A DNA stretch of 64,000 bases from Linum tenue (GCA_946122785.1 CAMGYJ010000010.1:11383467-11447466); one strand, 5' to 3'; positions 9,571-21,740 are shown, counted from the stretch's first letter. Program-made: numbers and translations. Notes: generated by a model not told the origin, from the letters alone.

Positions 9571-12143
9571 GGGCGGCGAAGAATGAGTTTGCTCGATTAA
9601 TGACGAAGATGAAGGAGAAAGGCAGATGGGGAACGAAGATGGTAAAAGAGGTAGGACCGTACATAGGAGATGAATGGTCTGTGCTTCTGTGAGTGTGGAG
9701 TCTTTCTCAAATAAAAAAAATGAACATCAGGTTTAGTGGTAAATTCTAAATGACTAATGAAAACAACTTGGATGGAATTTTATAACTTTCAAATAAAGAT
9801 GGAACTACTTTTGCAATAAGAAATTTGTGGGTTATAAATCAAGATTATTAAAAATTACGGTATCGAAAATTTTATGTAAGATATATATTGTGATTGAATT
9901 AAGTATAATCACGATAAAAAATCATTTGGGACTAAATAGTAACTAAAATTAAATTAATAAGGGTAGTTGTAATTGTACTTTTAGTAATTATTAATTTTAT
10001 TATAATTAATTAAAAATGTTAGTAAGTGTGAACAGGGGCGTACGTTAAGGTTAATTAGCGTATGCCCGGACGTACGCTAGCCTGAACTATATATATATAT
10101 AATATTAAATTATTACATTTTTCAGCAAATCTTTTCAAACTCAAAGCCATTATATCGCAGTTGCTGAATTGAAATCCACATTTCAGCAAATCTTGGATAG
10201 AAGTGGAACTCCCCTTTTATATACGAGCTTTGTGCCCGCCCGATGGGTGGTGGGTTTCTTTGATTTATTTAATCTATTATTATTTATATCAAATGGTGTG
10301 CGACTTCTAGTTTTATATTTGTTTATTCTTATTATTTATTATATGAGTTTCAATTTATAGAAGGGACATATATTTTGTGTTGGTTTTGTGAATCGGCAAT
10401 ATTACCAAATAATAAGAGTTGTGACTTTCATATAGACGTTGGAAGATTATATTCAAGACCATTCTATTTTTAATTGGCCAAAAATTTCTACTTCATAAGT
10501 TGCACATCATTTTCATTAAATTAAAGCCTAATATATTATTATAGATCCTTATGCACTCCCAAGAATGTCTTACAATTTTGATATCTAAATTTAATAAAAC
10601 CTTAAGGATTGAGAGGGTGGTTGAGTTATAAGAAGTTTAAATTTCCTTGTTTACGACAAAGTGGACTTTTAGAACGTTAGAGTTCTTTGGTCGTGTTGTA
10701 CTTTTTGTGTGCATAAGAACAAACAAAATAATGACATGTACTTGAGGTAGATCAAAGAGTGAAAGATCCACATTTTTGGTAATTAAGCACCCAAGAAATC
10801 ATATAGTTTAGATAACAAAAGCGAAAGACAACTGCATATTATGAGCATATAATCAAGGTGTAGTTACAACCCTACACATCCAAACTATACAACTATTATT
10901 CTAATTATCTTTAACATTTATGAATGATAAAAAGGAAAAGAAAGATATTAGAATTTCGTTAGGGGAAAAGTAAAAATATTGTTTGAATAATTGTGGATGA
11001 GAGCCTGAAAAAAGAATGAAATAATGTAAAAAAAGGGAAATTTTGAATTTGCATTAGGGAAAAGTTAATGATATCATTTTTAATAAGTGAGAAATGTTAA
11101 ATTCAACCCCTAGAGAAGAAAAATACTACCTTGATTTTTCCCGAACTTCTTTTACCAATTAATATGTACCTTGTTGTGTATCATGGTGACACATGGCTGA
11201 ACTATTTTGGTATATTTCAGTAATTTTATGTATATGAATATGTCACACGAATATGTGATTGCGATAATGTCTTTTTGCTTAGCAAGACAACATTTTCAAT
11301 TTTTATATTATCTCCAAATGTTGTAGTAAGCACATAAAAATGTTGTTATATTTCTAATAAATTGGAATATAAGTGTATTAGTTCACATATTTATGATCAT
11401 ACGTATAAACAAAAATGATATTCTTGGTGTTCTAGATATAAAAGAAGGTTATTCTCTTATTTCTCATTTTTCAATTTCAATTAACATGACATGAAATATT
11501 AAATTAAATATTAAATTTGTTTAACATAAAGGTATACTTTTCACCTTATTATTTTTAATTTTTTCAAATTTTGAAAATAATTAAATTAAGCAAAAATTCT
11601 TTTTAGCGGTTAATGATTTTTATGATGGATAGAAAATAGATAATATAACTTATCCATTACATTTCTCGTACTACAATTTATGCAAAGATAGATGCATGTT
11701 TTCAAAATTGAGATGTTAACCGATAAATTAAAAAAAAATCAAATGCAGAGGTTAGGTTTAAACCTAATTGATGACATGAGTATTATTTCGTTGTGACTAA
11801 TATCATCAAATTCACTAAAAAAAAGACTAATATCATCAAATATAATTTATCATATTGGCTAAATAGTTGAAGTGATAATAATTAGAGCTCGTAGGTTGCA
11901 GGTTCAATCTTAGATGATTAGTATATATTTATTTGATTTTAGTTTAGTGAAATGGTAAAAATTATAAAAAATTTAAAATAGTAAGAATAACAGGGAAAAT
12001 GATGGAACTTACCATGTCTTACGTGGCGGAAATTTTCCCTACAACGACAATGTAAGTTAAGATAAATAAAATAAAATAAGTAATAATTATATTAAACTAA
12101 ATTTTGAAACCGGCCGAGATGCTCCTTCCCCAATTTCCTCCAT
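9571..12143. other. AT-rich non-coding region
   Basis: No gene is supported. It holds the remainder of the TIR element up to 10087, then AT-rich spacer. Around 11855-11935 a stretch ending in GGTTCAATCTTA resembles the A and B boxes of a decayed tRNA-derived SINE, but this is weak. A duplicated phrase, GACTAATATCATCAAAT, occurs near 11800 and 11827. Confidence 0.6.
10025..10082 (-). repeat. Right terminal inverted repeat
   Basis: This is the inverted partner of the left TIR, followed outward by TGAACT and an AT run. Confidence 0.75.
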
Positions 12144-13112
12144 ATGATAAAACTAAAAAGTCAAAAACTCACTTCGTTTAACGGTGTAGATTACCTTCGA
12201 GACCAGCCAAATCCATTTCTTCGCGGAGACCCGGTTCAGATGAAGGCGAATCGCTGGAACATTTATTCCTTGGGTGTCGTGTTGCAGTTCATTTCCGTCA
12301 ACGGTGTGGTTTACATCTGCCGCCGGGGATTTCTTCAAGCACACATTTGTCCATCTTTTTAAGACACATCATGCTTTCCGATCATGCCACCGTAATAAAT
12401 TGGGTCCTCTTTTTTGGCGATTTGGAAAGGGCGGAATAATGTTGTCTTTCCACCCTATGCACAATTTACCACTGCTGCCTTGTACCGTCACCTATTATCT
12501 CATCATGCCACTCATCAAATTGCCATCCAACCAAATCAGTCACCGCCACCCAGACCTCAGCCTTATCCTCGTTCGACGTTGCATTCTACTTTTCGCATTG
12601 CAGTTGATGGGGCGACGAGTGCTCCGACTCATGGCGCAATTGGCATAGTGGGTTTGGATCAGAATGTGCCAGTTTTTGCAATGGGTGGTTTCTTTCCAGG
12701 CATTTTTCATCCCAAGATCATGGAGGTGTTGGCAATTAGAGAAGCTGTTTTACTACTTCGACAATGGCAGTGGCAGGATCGACCGATTGTGATTACAAGT
12801 GATGCTCTTGTGGTTGTTCAACATTTGAAGGCTTCTGATCCAATGATGCCCTTGTGGGGGCTATCTTACGAGAGGTCATCTTTATGTTGCAAGATTTGCC
12901 ACTGGTTTCTGTTGCTTTTACTCCTAGAGAAGCAATCGGGCTGCCCATGTTGTGGCGCGTAATGCCTTATGCTACTCTGGATCTTGTTGTGTTCGTTTTG
13001 ATTGTTCTTATTTGCTTTGACTATCATTTCACGAAGAAGCCGTTGTATTGTGGCTATCTCGTGCTTACCTAGTTAATCCGCAAGGGTTTCTATGACAAAA
13101 AAAAAAAAAAAA
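12144..13112 (+). pseudogene. Non-LTR (LINE/L1-type) retrotransposon 3' end with RNase H-like domain
   Basis: Across frames the translation shows the typical C-terminus of plant LINE pol-derived proteins. First comes a zf-RVT-like segment (ESLEHLFLGCRVAVHF in the frame at about 12250). Next is the linker WKGRNNVVF. Then an RVT_3-type RNase H domain starts at IAVDGATSAPTHGAIGIVG and continues through IMEVLAIREAVLLL and ITSDALVVVQHL, with a final REAN-RAAHVVARNAL block recoverable only after a one-base shift. The acidic residues of the RNase H core (D in VDGA, E in MEVLAIREA, D in SDAL) are visible. A 16-A tail at 13097-13112 marks the 3' end. The copy is 5'-truncated and frameshifted, and lies about 360 bases upstream of the oligopeptidase start codon. 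Confidence 0.8.
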
Positions 13113-13475
13113 TCAGAAGCGGCCAAAAGAGGGGAAATGAAAAAAATTAAAAAAATGCGTGGAACCCGAGCAGCAGTACAAAATTGTTTTCCGAGTCTTC
13201 TGTTGCTCAACACTCTAATGGCGTCAGTTTTTTCGCTCTCTCGCTCCGTTCACCCATCCTCAAACACCCGACTCGGTTCCTGACTCAGTCCCCCATTTTG
13301 CCCTCAATCGTCCTCTTAAATCTCGTCCCTGTCCCGTCTGGTCCGCTTCTTTCTCCTTCTGCCTCTCTTCTTCTTCGTCCTCCTCCTTCTCTACCTCTTC
13401 TCTCCCCGTCTTGTCCCCTCCCATTCCCCTCGCCGCTACTCTTCCTTTACTCCCCTTCCTTCCCCGCCATCTGCC
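13113..13475 (+). promoter_or_regulatory. Probable 5' UTR/promoter-proximal region of the oligopeptidase gene
   Basis: The region is strongly CT-rich on the + strand near 13290-13470, typical of plant 5' leaders. The LINE poly(A) ends immediately upstream, so the normal promoter may have been displaced or altered. Confidence 0.4.
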
Positions 13476-15296
13476 ATGGCCGCCGCCGTCGCTGCTGCCG
13501 CGGATGTTGAGAACCCTCTTTTGAAGGACTTCGAGTTCCCTCCGTTTGATTCCGTCGAGGCCGACCATGTCCGTCCTGGGTTCGCGCTCTGCTCAAGCAG
13601 CTCGTAAGCATATTCTCTCTCTTTTCTCTGGTTGTTTGTGCGTAATTGTTCGATTTGTTTACTTTTCTTGAGCTGTGCGTTCAGGAGGATGATCTGGAGG
13701 AACTGGAGAGGACCGTGGAGCCGACTTGGTCGAAGCTGGTGGAACCGTTGGAGAGATTGTCGATAAATTGACCGTTGTTTGGGGCATGGTTAATCACCTG
13801 AAGGCGGTCAAGGATACCGCTGAGCTCCGGCTGCTATCGAGGAAGTTCAGGTGAAGTGTGGAAATGGATGATCAATTCGAAACATTTCGAGAGAAAAAAA
13901 AAATCCTTCTGTTCTGTTTCTCATTCTTCGCTGGATACTGTTTTGAATGTTCGTCCGCAGCCCGACAAAGTCAAGTTTCAGCTCAGGTTGGGACAGAGTA
14001 AACCCATTTATAATGCTTTTAAGGCCATTCAGGAATCTCCCGAGTGGCAGCATCTCAGTGATGCTCGGAAGCGGATAGTTGAGGGTGAGTTTCTTTAGCG
14101 TGCGTCATCTTCTCATCTGTAAAAGATTGCATCTTTCTACATTTTCTTTTTTGAGCACTTTCTGCCTTTACAATGGTTTTTATACATTTTCATTGGATTT
14201 CTAGTGTTAATGCTCTAATTTGATTTTTATTCTCTATCGTCTCACGCTTGAACTGTTATTCCTTCTGTTTTCCATTCTTGTGGACATGTGGATTGTGTTC
14301 TTTTTTTACAAAGCTTAGTTGGGTAACCCTTGACCGCCTTTGCTGTGTATGTGCAGGCCAAATAAAGGAGGCGGTCCTCAGTGGTGTAGCTCTAGAGGAC
14401 GAGAAAAGAGAAGAGTTCAATAAGTTGAGCAGGTACAGTTCTAATGTCGCCTGTTTAAAATTTTCTCCCCCCTTATTTGTCCTCCTGGGGTGGGATGAGT
14501 CTTGAAAGCAGGAACAATATTGCGTTGGGGTATCTCTAATGAGATGTAGATTAGTTACATGTAAGGACGATAAGTTTCGTAGCTGAGAACTTCCTTATGA
14601 ATTTGGTTTATTTCTAGGAACTGGAGAGATTGTCTCAAAAGTTCGACGAGAATGTGCTGGATGCCACAAAGAAGTTTGAAAACTTGTCACGGATAAGAAA
14701 GAGATTGAAGGATTGCCTGCTACTGCACTTGGGTTGGCTGCGCAGACGGCTGTATCCAAGGTAATATAGCTGATCATGTGAACTCTGCTTGTACGCCTGA
14801 TGTTACCCACTAGAATCTAGGGTGCCATGGCTTTGTTTTTCCCTTCAACTTATTTGCCAAATATCATGATGATGTTTGACTGGTTCATATATGCTTTTGT
14901 ATCAGGGTCACCCTGGGGCAACTTGTGAGGATGGACCATGGATAATTACATTGGATGGCCCTAGTTTTTTGTCTGTCATGCAACATGCTCGAAACCGTGG
15001 TTTGCGAGAAGAAGTTTATCGTGCCTATGTTACTCGTGCTTCAAGTGGAGATCTGATAATACACCAATCATTGATCAATATTAAGCTTAGGCTGGAAAAG
15101 GCTAAGCTGCTTAACTATAATAATTATGCTGAGGTACAATGCTTTAATTTGTTGCTCCACAGCAATAATATAGATGAAAGCTGTCTTTAATTCTCTGTTT
15201 TTACAGGTAAGCATGGCACCAAAATGGCTACAGTTGAGAAAGCTCAAGAGCTTATGGAAAAGCTGCGATCGGCTTCTTGGGATGCAGCTGTTAAAG
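13476..15296 (+). CDS. Oligopeptidase A (M3 metallopeptidase), 5' part only, frameshifted
   Basis: Seven exons are recognisable with GT/AG borders: 13476-13603, 13685-13850, 13961-14094, 14357-14432, 14618-14760, 14906-15132 and 15207-15296. Their conceptual product matches the N-terminal third (about 250 of ~700 residues) of plant thimet-type oligopeptidase A, which degrades short peptides and cleaved targeting peptides in cytosol or organelles. Diagnostic stretches are NPLLKDFEFPPFDSVEADHV, FQLRLGQSKPIYNAFKAIQE and CEDGPWIITLDGPSFLSVMQ. The zinc-binding HExxH lies in the missing part. No long transit peptide is seen upstream of NPLL, which favours the cytosolic form. Frame breaks occur in exons 1, 2, 5 and 6, mostly as single missing bases in short runs; three in exon 6 cancel out. 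The gene is cut off by the N gap and a copia element. Whether it is a pseudogene or a mis-assembled live gene cannot be decided here. Confidence 0.88.
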
Positions 15297-15514
15297 GTAA
15301 TTGGCCCGCACCTATTATATACCTGGTAGGAGGCCATGTCAGTTTAAACGTTTTAGGTCATTTGACCAAGTTTCGCTTTTACATGGCTTTCGATTCTCTT
15401 CACTGTTGTTAAACAATCAAGTTCAAACCTTCCAGAAAACCTTCTGCATGCTTGATTCTTTTAGTGAAGTTCGTTATCTTTTTAGAATGAACTACTTCAG
15501 AAAAACCTGTCTAC

Positions 15515-15614
15515 NNNNNNNNNNNNNNNNNNNNNNNNNNNNNNNNNNNNNNNNNNNNNNNNNNNNNNNNNNNNNNNNNNNNNNNNNNNNNNNNNNNNNN
15601 NNNNNNNNNNNNNN
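15515..15614. other. Assembly gap (100 N)
   Basis: Exactly 100 Ns stand for a gap of conventional, not measured, size. To the left is intron 7 of the oligopeptidase gene; to the right is the interior of a copia pol gene. The copia 5' LTR, gag and protease, and the gene's 3' half, are absent from the window. Confidence 0.99.
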
Positions 15615-18495
15615 AACATACCTATTATCTATAAGTCAGTTGTGCAAAAATGAAAATCGAGTTATTTTTGAACCAAATGGGTGTATAGTAGAAAACATTC
15701 TCACTAAGAAGGTTTTACTTACTGGAAAACCTAGGGGTAAACTCTTCATTATAGATCTAAATGACAAAAAGAACTTTTTTGAATCATGTCTTATGTTAGT
15801 AGACAAAGATGAACAACTGGAATGGCATCGGAGACTAGGACACATAAGTGTGGGAATTTTGTCAAAACTGGTTAGCTTAGAACTTGTAAAAGGGATCCCT
15901 AGGATTCATAGTAACAAAAAGTTTTTCTGTGTCTCCTGTGCCAAAGGAAAACATACTCGAACTTCCTTCAAAACTAAACAAGTGTTATCCACAAGCAACC
16001 CCTTGAGCTGTTACACCTAGATCTGTTCGGACCAGTAATATCATGAGTCTAGGAGGTAAGTATTATGCCTTTGTCATAGTTGATGACTACTCTAGGTTCA
16101 CCTGGGTTCTTTTTCTGTCTAGTAAAGACGAGGCTTTGCTGAAGTTTAAAACCTTTGTCAAACAAGTTGAAAATGAAAAACAGTCCAAGATTGTAAACAT
16201 TCGAAGTGATCATGGTGGCGAATTTGAGTCTGATAAATTTGAGGAATTCTGTAATGAAAATGGTATTCTTCACAATTTCTCACTCCTAGGACACCACAAC
16301 AGAATGGTGTGGTTGAAAGAAAGAATAGGACCCTAATTGAGATTGGTAGAACTATGCTCAATGATTATGGAGTTGCTAAGAAGTTCTGGGCAGAAGCCAT
16401 TAACACAGCCTGTTATGTAATCAATAGAGCTTTAATTCGTTCAAAATTGAACAAAACCCCTTATGAACTTTGGAAGAACAGAAAACCAAATCTGGGATAC
16501 TTTCACCCTTTTGGGTGCAAATGCTTTATCCTAAATACCAAAGATAACTTGGGAAAGTTTGACTCTAAGTCTGATGAATCTATCTTCCTTGGGTATTCAT
16601 CAAACAATAGGGCATTCAGAGTATACAATAAAAGGACCCTCAAGGTAGAGGAGTCCATTAATGTTATTTTTGATGAGTCTGTGAGTAAGATTGCAGATGT
16701 TATAGAGGATGATGATGACTTTGGACTTGGAGGGAAACATTTCAAAGAGACTTATCCTGTAGAGAAAGAATCAGCATCAACTGAGACAAACAGAAAGGAG
16801 GATGGATTGGAGGCTCCACCTCACATTCAAAGAAGACATCCTCCCTCTCTAATCATAGGTGACCCAAATCAAGGTATGGTCACTCGTTCCAAAGGCTACT
16901 CTGAACATACTGCATTTATCTCTAAAATTCTTCCAAAAAACATTCATGAAGCTCTAGAAGATGAATTTTGGACAACAGCTATGCAGGATGAAATGATCAA
17001 TTTGAAAGAACTAGAGTCCGGGACCTAGTTCCCAAACCTGAAAACAGAACTATAATTGGAACAAAGTGGGTATATAAGAATAAAACTGATGAAATCGACA
17101 TATAATAAAAAACAAAGCGTCTTGTAGCTCAGCGATATAATCAAGAAGAAGGGATAGACTTCGATGAAACTTTTGCACCAGTTGCTAGATTAGAAGCCAT
17201 AAGACTTCTTTGTGCTTATGCTGCAGCTAAAGATTTTAAGTTATATCAAAAGGACATAAAAAGTGCTTTCTTAAATGGTGATCTAAAGAAAGAGGTTTAT
17301 GTATCTCAACCACCTGGCTTGAAAAGCATGAACATCCAGACTATGTTTACAAACTTAACAAGGCTCTTTATGGGCTTAAACAGGCTCCCAGAGCCTGGTA
17401 TGACAAGTTGAGTCAGTTTCTGCTAGACGATGGATTTCATAGGGGAAGAGTCGACAAAACCTTGTTTATCAAAAACTCAAATGGTCATACTCTACTAGTT
17501 CAAGTTTATGTCGATGACATAATCTTTGGTTCCTCCTGTTCCAAGCTATGTCAGGATTTTGAAAATTGCATGAAAGGGGCTTTCAAAATGAGCTTAATGG
17601 GAGAACTCAATTTCTTTCTTGGTCTACAAGTCAAACAAACTGAATCAAGAACATTATAAACCAAAGTAAATATCTCAATAACATGCTGAAACGGCTTAAC
17701 CTTGGAAACCTCAAGTCTGCTCCTACACCTATGGGATCAACAACTAAACTCTCAAAGGATGAATCAGGTAAAAGCATAGATCAAAAGCTGTATAGAGGAA
17801 TGATAGGGTCTTTGCTTTACTTAACAGCAAGTCGACCAGACATAATGTACAGTGTGTGTGTGTGTCTGTGCTCGTTTTCAAAGTCTGCCTAAAGAAAGTC
17901 ACTTATGTGCAGTCAAACGAATTTTTGTTACTTAGCTGGGACTCCAGACTTAGGCTTATGATACTCTAGACACTCGAGTTTAGATCTGATTAGCTACTCA
18001 GATGCAGACTATGCTGGGTGCTTAGTAGATCGAAAAAGCACTTCTGGTGCTTGCCATTTTCTTGGTTCTTCTCTCGTTTCTTGGTTCACCAAAAAACAGA
18101 ATTCAGTGGCACTATCCACTGCTGAAGCGGAGTACGTTGCAGCTGGATTCTGCTGCACTCAAGTACTCTGGCTGAAATATCAGTTGATTGACTTTGGGGT
18201 CTCAATAGGGTCTCTTCCAATTCTATGTGATAACACTAGCACTATTAATATGTTAAAAATCCAGTTCAACACTCTCGAACAAAACATATTGAAGTTAGGT
18301 ATCATTTTATTCAAGATCTGGTTCAAGATGAAAAGATTCATCTCGATTTTATAGGAACTGACCGCCAGTGGGCTGATATCTTTACTAAACCACTATCTAC
18401 TGATCAATTCCTTCTCATTAGGCGAGAATTAGGATTATTATCAATCCAGGATCTGCATAATTTTAGTGAATCAGTCCCTGCTTCTCTTAATTGAT
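15615..18495 (+). pseudogene. Copia pol: integrase, reverse transcriptase, RNase H
   Basis: Starting mid-protein after the gap, the translation shows the GAG-pre-integrase block (LEWHRRLGHISVGILSKL) and an integrase core. The core has VDDYSRFTWV (second half of the first D region), IRSDHGGEFES and NGVVERKNRTLIEIGRTML, giving the DD35E pattern. A C-terminal GKFDSKSDESIFLGYS block follows. RT is present from about 17100 ([35 protein letters not shown] and the catalytic VYVDDIIFGS). RNase H includes LSTAEAEYVAAG and ends with ADIFTKPL near 18400. Stops and shifts near 16015, 17030, 17660 and 17900 break the frame. It would copy and integrate the element if intact; here it is a relic. Confidence 0.88.
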
Positions 18496-18649
18496 ACTTC
18501 CTTCCTTTTATCTGTACATCACAACGATTCTTTATGTCATAAATACTTACCTTATCATTTCTCTTTTGACCTATAAATCTAGGGTTCATCACCTTCTCCT
18601 CTCACTCACCCTCAAAACATTGCTCAACTCCTCCCAAAATTTCTCAATC

Positions 18650-19761
18650 ATGGTGCTTAACAACGCTCAGCTTCACCCTGCTGTTACCTTTTCCATCAAG
18701 GTATTCAGGAAGGACAAGGAGTTCTCTAGATATGTACGACGTTTCCGAGATCGTGCTATCTATCCCTCCTTCACCATTCTGCCTTCTTCCTTCTCGAAAT
18801 ATGATATGGATATCTCTGCCTTAGTTCGGAATCTTGGCTAGGAATCCCTGTTTGAGGATCAGCGATTCACATACTGTCCAGAAGCTGTGAGATTGTTTTA
18901 TGTGAATCTCAAATGAGGATCTGACCCTGATCTTTACTCCTTCAAAACGACTGTTGGCAACTTTGAGATCACAGTCACTACAGATCTGCTGGCCAGTGAA
19001 CTAGGGTTGCCACATGATGGACTCAGGGTAGGTGATGATGGATAGTTTCGTGACTATGATTTCGATTAATGTCACGTTCTGGATGATCTTGCTCATGACA
19101 TTGGTATTTATTTCCCAAATCTGCACTCTGCTAGACGCCTACCTCATGATTTGCGGGTTCTGCACTTCTTCATCACTAGGATTCTTCTTCCTAGATCCCT
19201 CTCGAGTGCAACTTTGCTTCACACCTCCGATCTCTGGACCCTTCATCATGCCAGGTCCGGACAGGGTATCAGTTATGCCCACTAGTCTTCTGTCACCTTG
19301 TCCAGTATGGGGATGAAAACAATGATGGGTGGTTGCCTCTGGCACCTCTTATCACTCAGCTGCTACGCAAACTGGGCATCGATCTTCGCGATAAGGTCAC
19401 TCTCTGCAATGTTCATGATGATCTGAAGGCTCAACATGTCCTTTCTCACTTGGATGCCGGTGTTGGTCCCCGCAAGCCTTTCATTGGCTCAGGGGGAGAA
19501 GCTGCTACTTTAATCAAAGCGTTGGTGTCTGCTGCAGAAGTCGTAATAGATCGAGAGCTTACTGGCTATTCAAATGAGTTGAAAGGGAAACGCAAGATAC
19601 CCTTGTCTTCTCTAGCTTCCCTATCCACCAGGCTGAAATTACTCAAGGATGGAGGTTGTGCCAGCACTTCCAGAATCAGAGAAGAGGATGAAGTTGTTGA
19701 AGAGCCTAAAGACAATGCTGACATTTCTGATTACGACTCCCCTCCTCACTATCCTTTCTAG
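18650..19761 (+). pseudogene. Env-like ORF of Sirevirus-like copia element
   Basis: It lies between RNase H and the 3' LTR. It starts at the ATG of MVLNNAQLHPAVTF and continues through interrupted frames to a stop near 19761. The family is seen in plant Sireviruses and in plant proteins labelled envelope-like; a role in any envelope has not been shown. The recognisable middle includes LRVLHFFITRIFLPRSLSS and LAPLITQLLRKLGIDL, and the tail is acidic. Nonsense codons near 18840 and 18915, together with later frame breaks, make it non-functional. Confidence 0.6.
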
Positions 19762-19993
19762 AAGTATTCTGAGTCTACTTAGGATGTTGTCTAGAATCTA
19801 GGTTGATGTTACCTAGAGCAAAAAGCAGCTCTAGCTGCCCCCTTTATTGTCTTTAAATTTTCTTAATGAATAAAGTGGCATCTTGAATGGGAATTAAATC
19901 ATGTTTATAGGACAGGCTGCACCAATCTGTTTGCTGAGTGTGTGCAGGTAGAAAGCAGCAGTAACAGAGCCATTGACAAGCTTAGGGGGAGCA

Positions 19994-20612
19994 TGTTGAA
20001 GGAAGCTCATAAATGGCTCTGCTCAAGCAATTAACTAGCTCTGATTAAGCAATATAATGGACCAGAAAGATTGATTTGGAAAATTTCTCAATACTCTCGT
20101 CGAGGAATCAAATCAGTCTACCTTACCTTCTCTGCTCACAAGCACAAAATGGAAATTCCACCCAAGAGACGTTGGGAAGCAAGAGTATAAGAAGATACAG
20201 AGTTGAAGTTGATCAACACCTTTTCAGAATTCAAAAAGCAGTAGAGCAAGATTGGCTAGAGTCTTTTTGTGAGAAAGAGAGCATATCGGTGTGATTGCTT
20301 TAGATAGCTAGGAGGGTTGAACTTTCTGTGGTGATAGAAAGTACAGCCTAGCTAGGATTGGCTCCAGTACCAGCTTCAGGCTGAGAGTTCTTGTCTCATA
20401 TCTGTAACTAAGAACTTCAAAGAAGAAGACTATTAGCTAGTGATAAGTTGAAGATCTGAAGAAGAGATCCTGCAACCGTGGATTAGTCAGCGTAGGGATC
20501 CTTATTCGCCCTGCGCTGGATACCACGTAAAAACCGACTGTGTTCATTTGACTTTTGCTTTTGTTTTTCGTTTCTAACTTGTTTTGCAGAGTCAATTGAT
20601 AAGCTCATAACA
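19994..20612 (+). repeat. 3' LTR of Sirevirus-like element
   Basis: It starts TGTTGAAGG directly after the polypurine tract and is taken to end at ...CTCATAACA (TGTT/AACA complementary ends, ~619 bp). The 5' LTR is lost in the gap, so the end cannot be confirmed by comparison. GGAGA follows as the possible target duplication. Confidence 0.6.
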
Positions 20613-21369
20613 GGAGAGTTTTCGTCAGAAACAGAGTCGAGGAAGAAGAAGAAGTGAAATTGCATTGGGTTTGGAATTTTCATTCAAGGGCTTAATTCCC
20701 ATAGGGTGTTTGGATTTTCTCTGTGGGCTGGGTTTAAACATACCTCAAACAGGACCAATTGTCTTTTAATAGTCCATTTCAGATCAAACATACCTTCTGC
20801 ATTTTACTCATTTTTACACCTGAATCGTTCCTCTCAACTGAAAGCAATTTTCTAGGGTTTCCTATTTCCAGGAAGAGAGGAAGGAGAGGAATCTCATCCA
20901 GGTCTCGCGCTCGACCTCCACCTACAATTACAACTAATACGATTTAAATTCTTTAGTGGTCCAGTAAGGCTCTAAAAATACCTAAAATACCTAATTATAA
21001 ATTAATACGTCAATGGACGTTTAGTTAAATTATAACTAATGAAATAGCAATTATAGTAATGGTCCATTGGGATTTTAAAAAATACATAATTACTATACGA
21101 TTCCTCTGGAAATCAAAGTTACAAAGTAGCCATGCATTAATAAAGATTCGAGTAGTCATTTATATATAAAAACATACATGTTTTTCATAACATGGTGTGT
21201 AAAACGTTGTGAAGTGATTACAGACCATTAGCCCTCAAAGGAGTTGGTTGAGCAAGTTTAGTAGACTGGATAATACATCATGAAGTAGAGAAGGGATTAA
21301 GAAGGAGATACATATATTATATTGGTGCGTAAATGATGCAGACAGGCGAGGTATATATGTAAACAGACC
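20613..21369. other. Spacer between copia element and P450
   Basis: This AT-rich stretch shows no gene. The last ~150 bases should include the P450 3' UTR on the - strand. No downstream oligopeptidase exon is recognisable here. Confidence 0.6.
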
Positions 21370-21740
21370 AGGTTACTCCATGCTGGGATAGAGGTGAGGG
21401 AGCAGGCGTGGCAGAATCTGAACTTGCAAAGGAGTAGCCTTTTGCAGAGCAAGGGTATAGTGCTCCGTCATGTCGACATGGCCATCATCGCCTGGCACAG
21501 TGAGAAGAAAGCCTTGAAGCAGCGTGGCGAGAGTAAGGTGTATCACTTGGTTGGCCATCGGAACCCCTGGGCAAGCCCTTCTCCCTTTCCCAAAAGGTGC
21601 GTACTCAAAGTTTTTGTTCCCAATCAGGTATTCTGGTTTAAGCTGCAGCTTGTGTTGCTGGTCCTTTTGTGCAGCTCCGGCCGAGACAAGGAATCTCTCT
21701 GGCAAGAACTCCAGCTTCGGTGGCAATTCTCAATCCGATC
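21370..21740 (-). pseudogene. P450 exon 2, C-terminal remnant with haem-binding loop
   Basis: It opens near PPKLEFLPERF, includes the Cys-ligand loop FGKGRRACPG, and ends PHLYPSME before the stop. The first ~120 codons of a normal exon 2 are missing. Confidence 0.88.

Larger units (their letters stand above)
547..10087. mobile_element. TIR DNA element inserted in (AT)n, disrupted by a nested LTR element
   Basis: The two ends (553-608 and 10025-10082) are inverted copies sharing GGCTAGC, ACGTCCGGGC and CCCCTGTTCACACTT, with weaker similarity further inward. Both are bordered on the outside by AT repeats. Removing the 8.1-kb retroelement at 1279-9352 leaves about 1.5 kb without a recognisable transposase, so this is a non-autonomous element. 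Insertion into (TA)n resembles the microsatellite-targeting Micron type known from rice; a Mutator-like origin is the alternative. The interior holds a tandem ~215-bp GC-rich unit, which could be captured genic sequence. Confidence 0.65.
15615..20612 (+). mobile_element. Ty1/copia element, Sirevirus-like, 5'-truncated by the gap
   Basis: Order: GAG-pre-integrase, integrase, reverse transcriptase, RNase H, env-like ORF, polypurine tract (CTTAGGGGGAGCA, ending at 19993) and 3' LTR. The extra ORF between pol and the 3' LTR and the RNase H style (LSTAEAEYVAAGFCCTQVLW) point to the Sirevirus (SIRE1/Maximus) lineage of copia. Frames are broken in many places. Confidence 0.8.

Noticed and set aside
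15301..16020. 239-codon frame running through the N gap
   Set aside because: The gap length is arbitrary; the part left of it is intron and the right part is copia pol.
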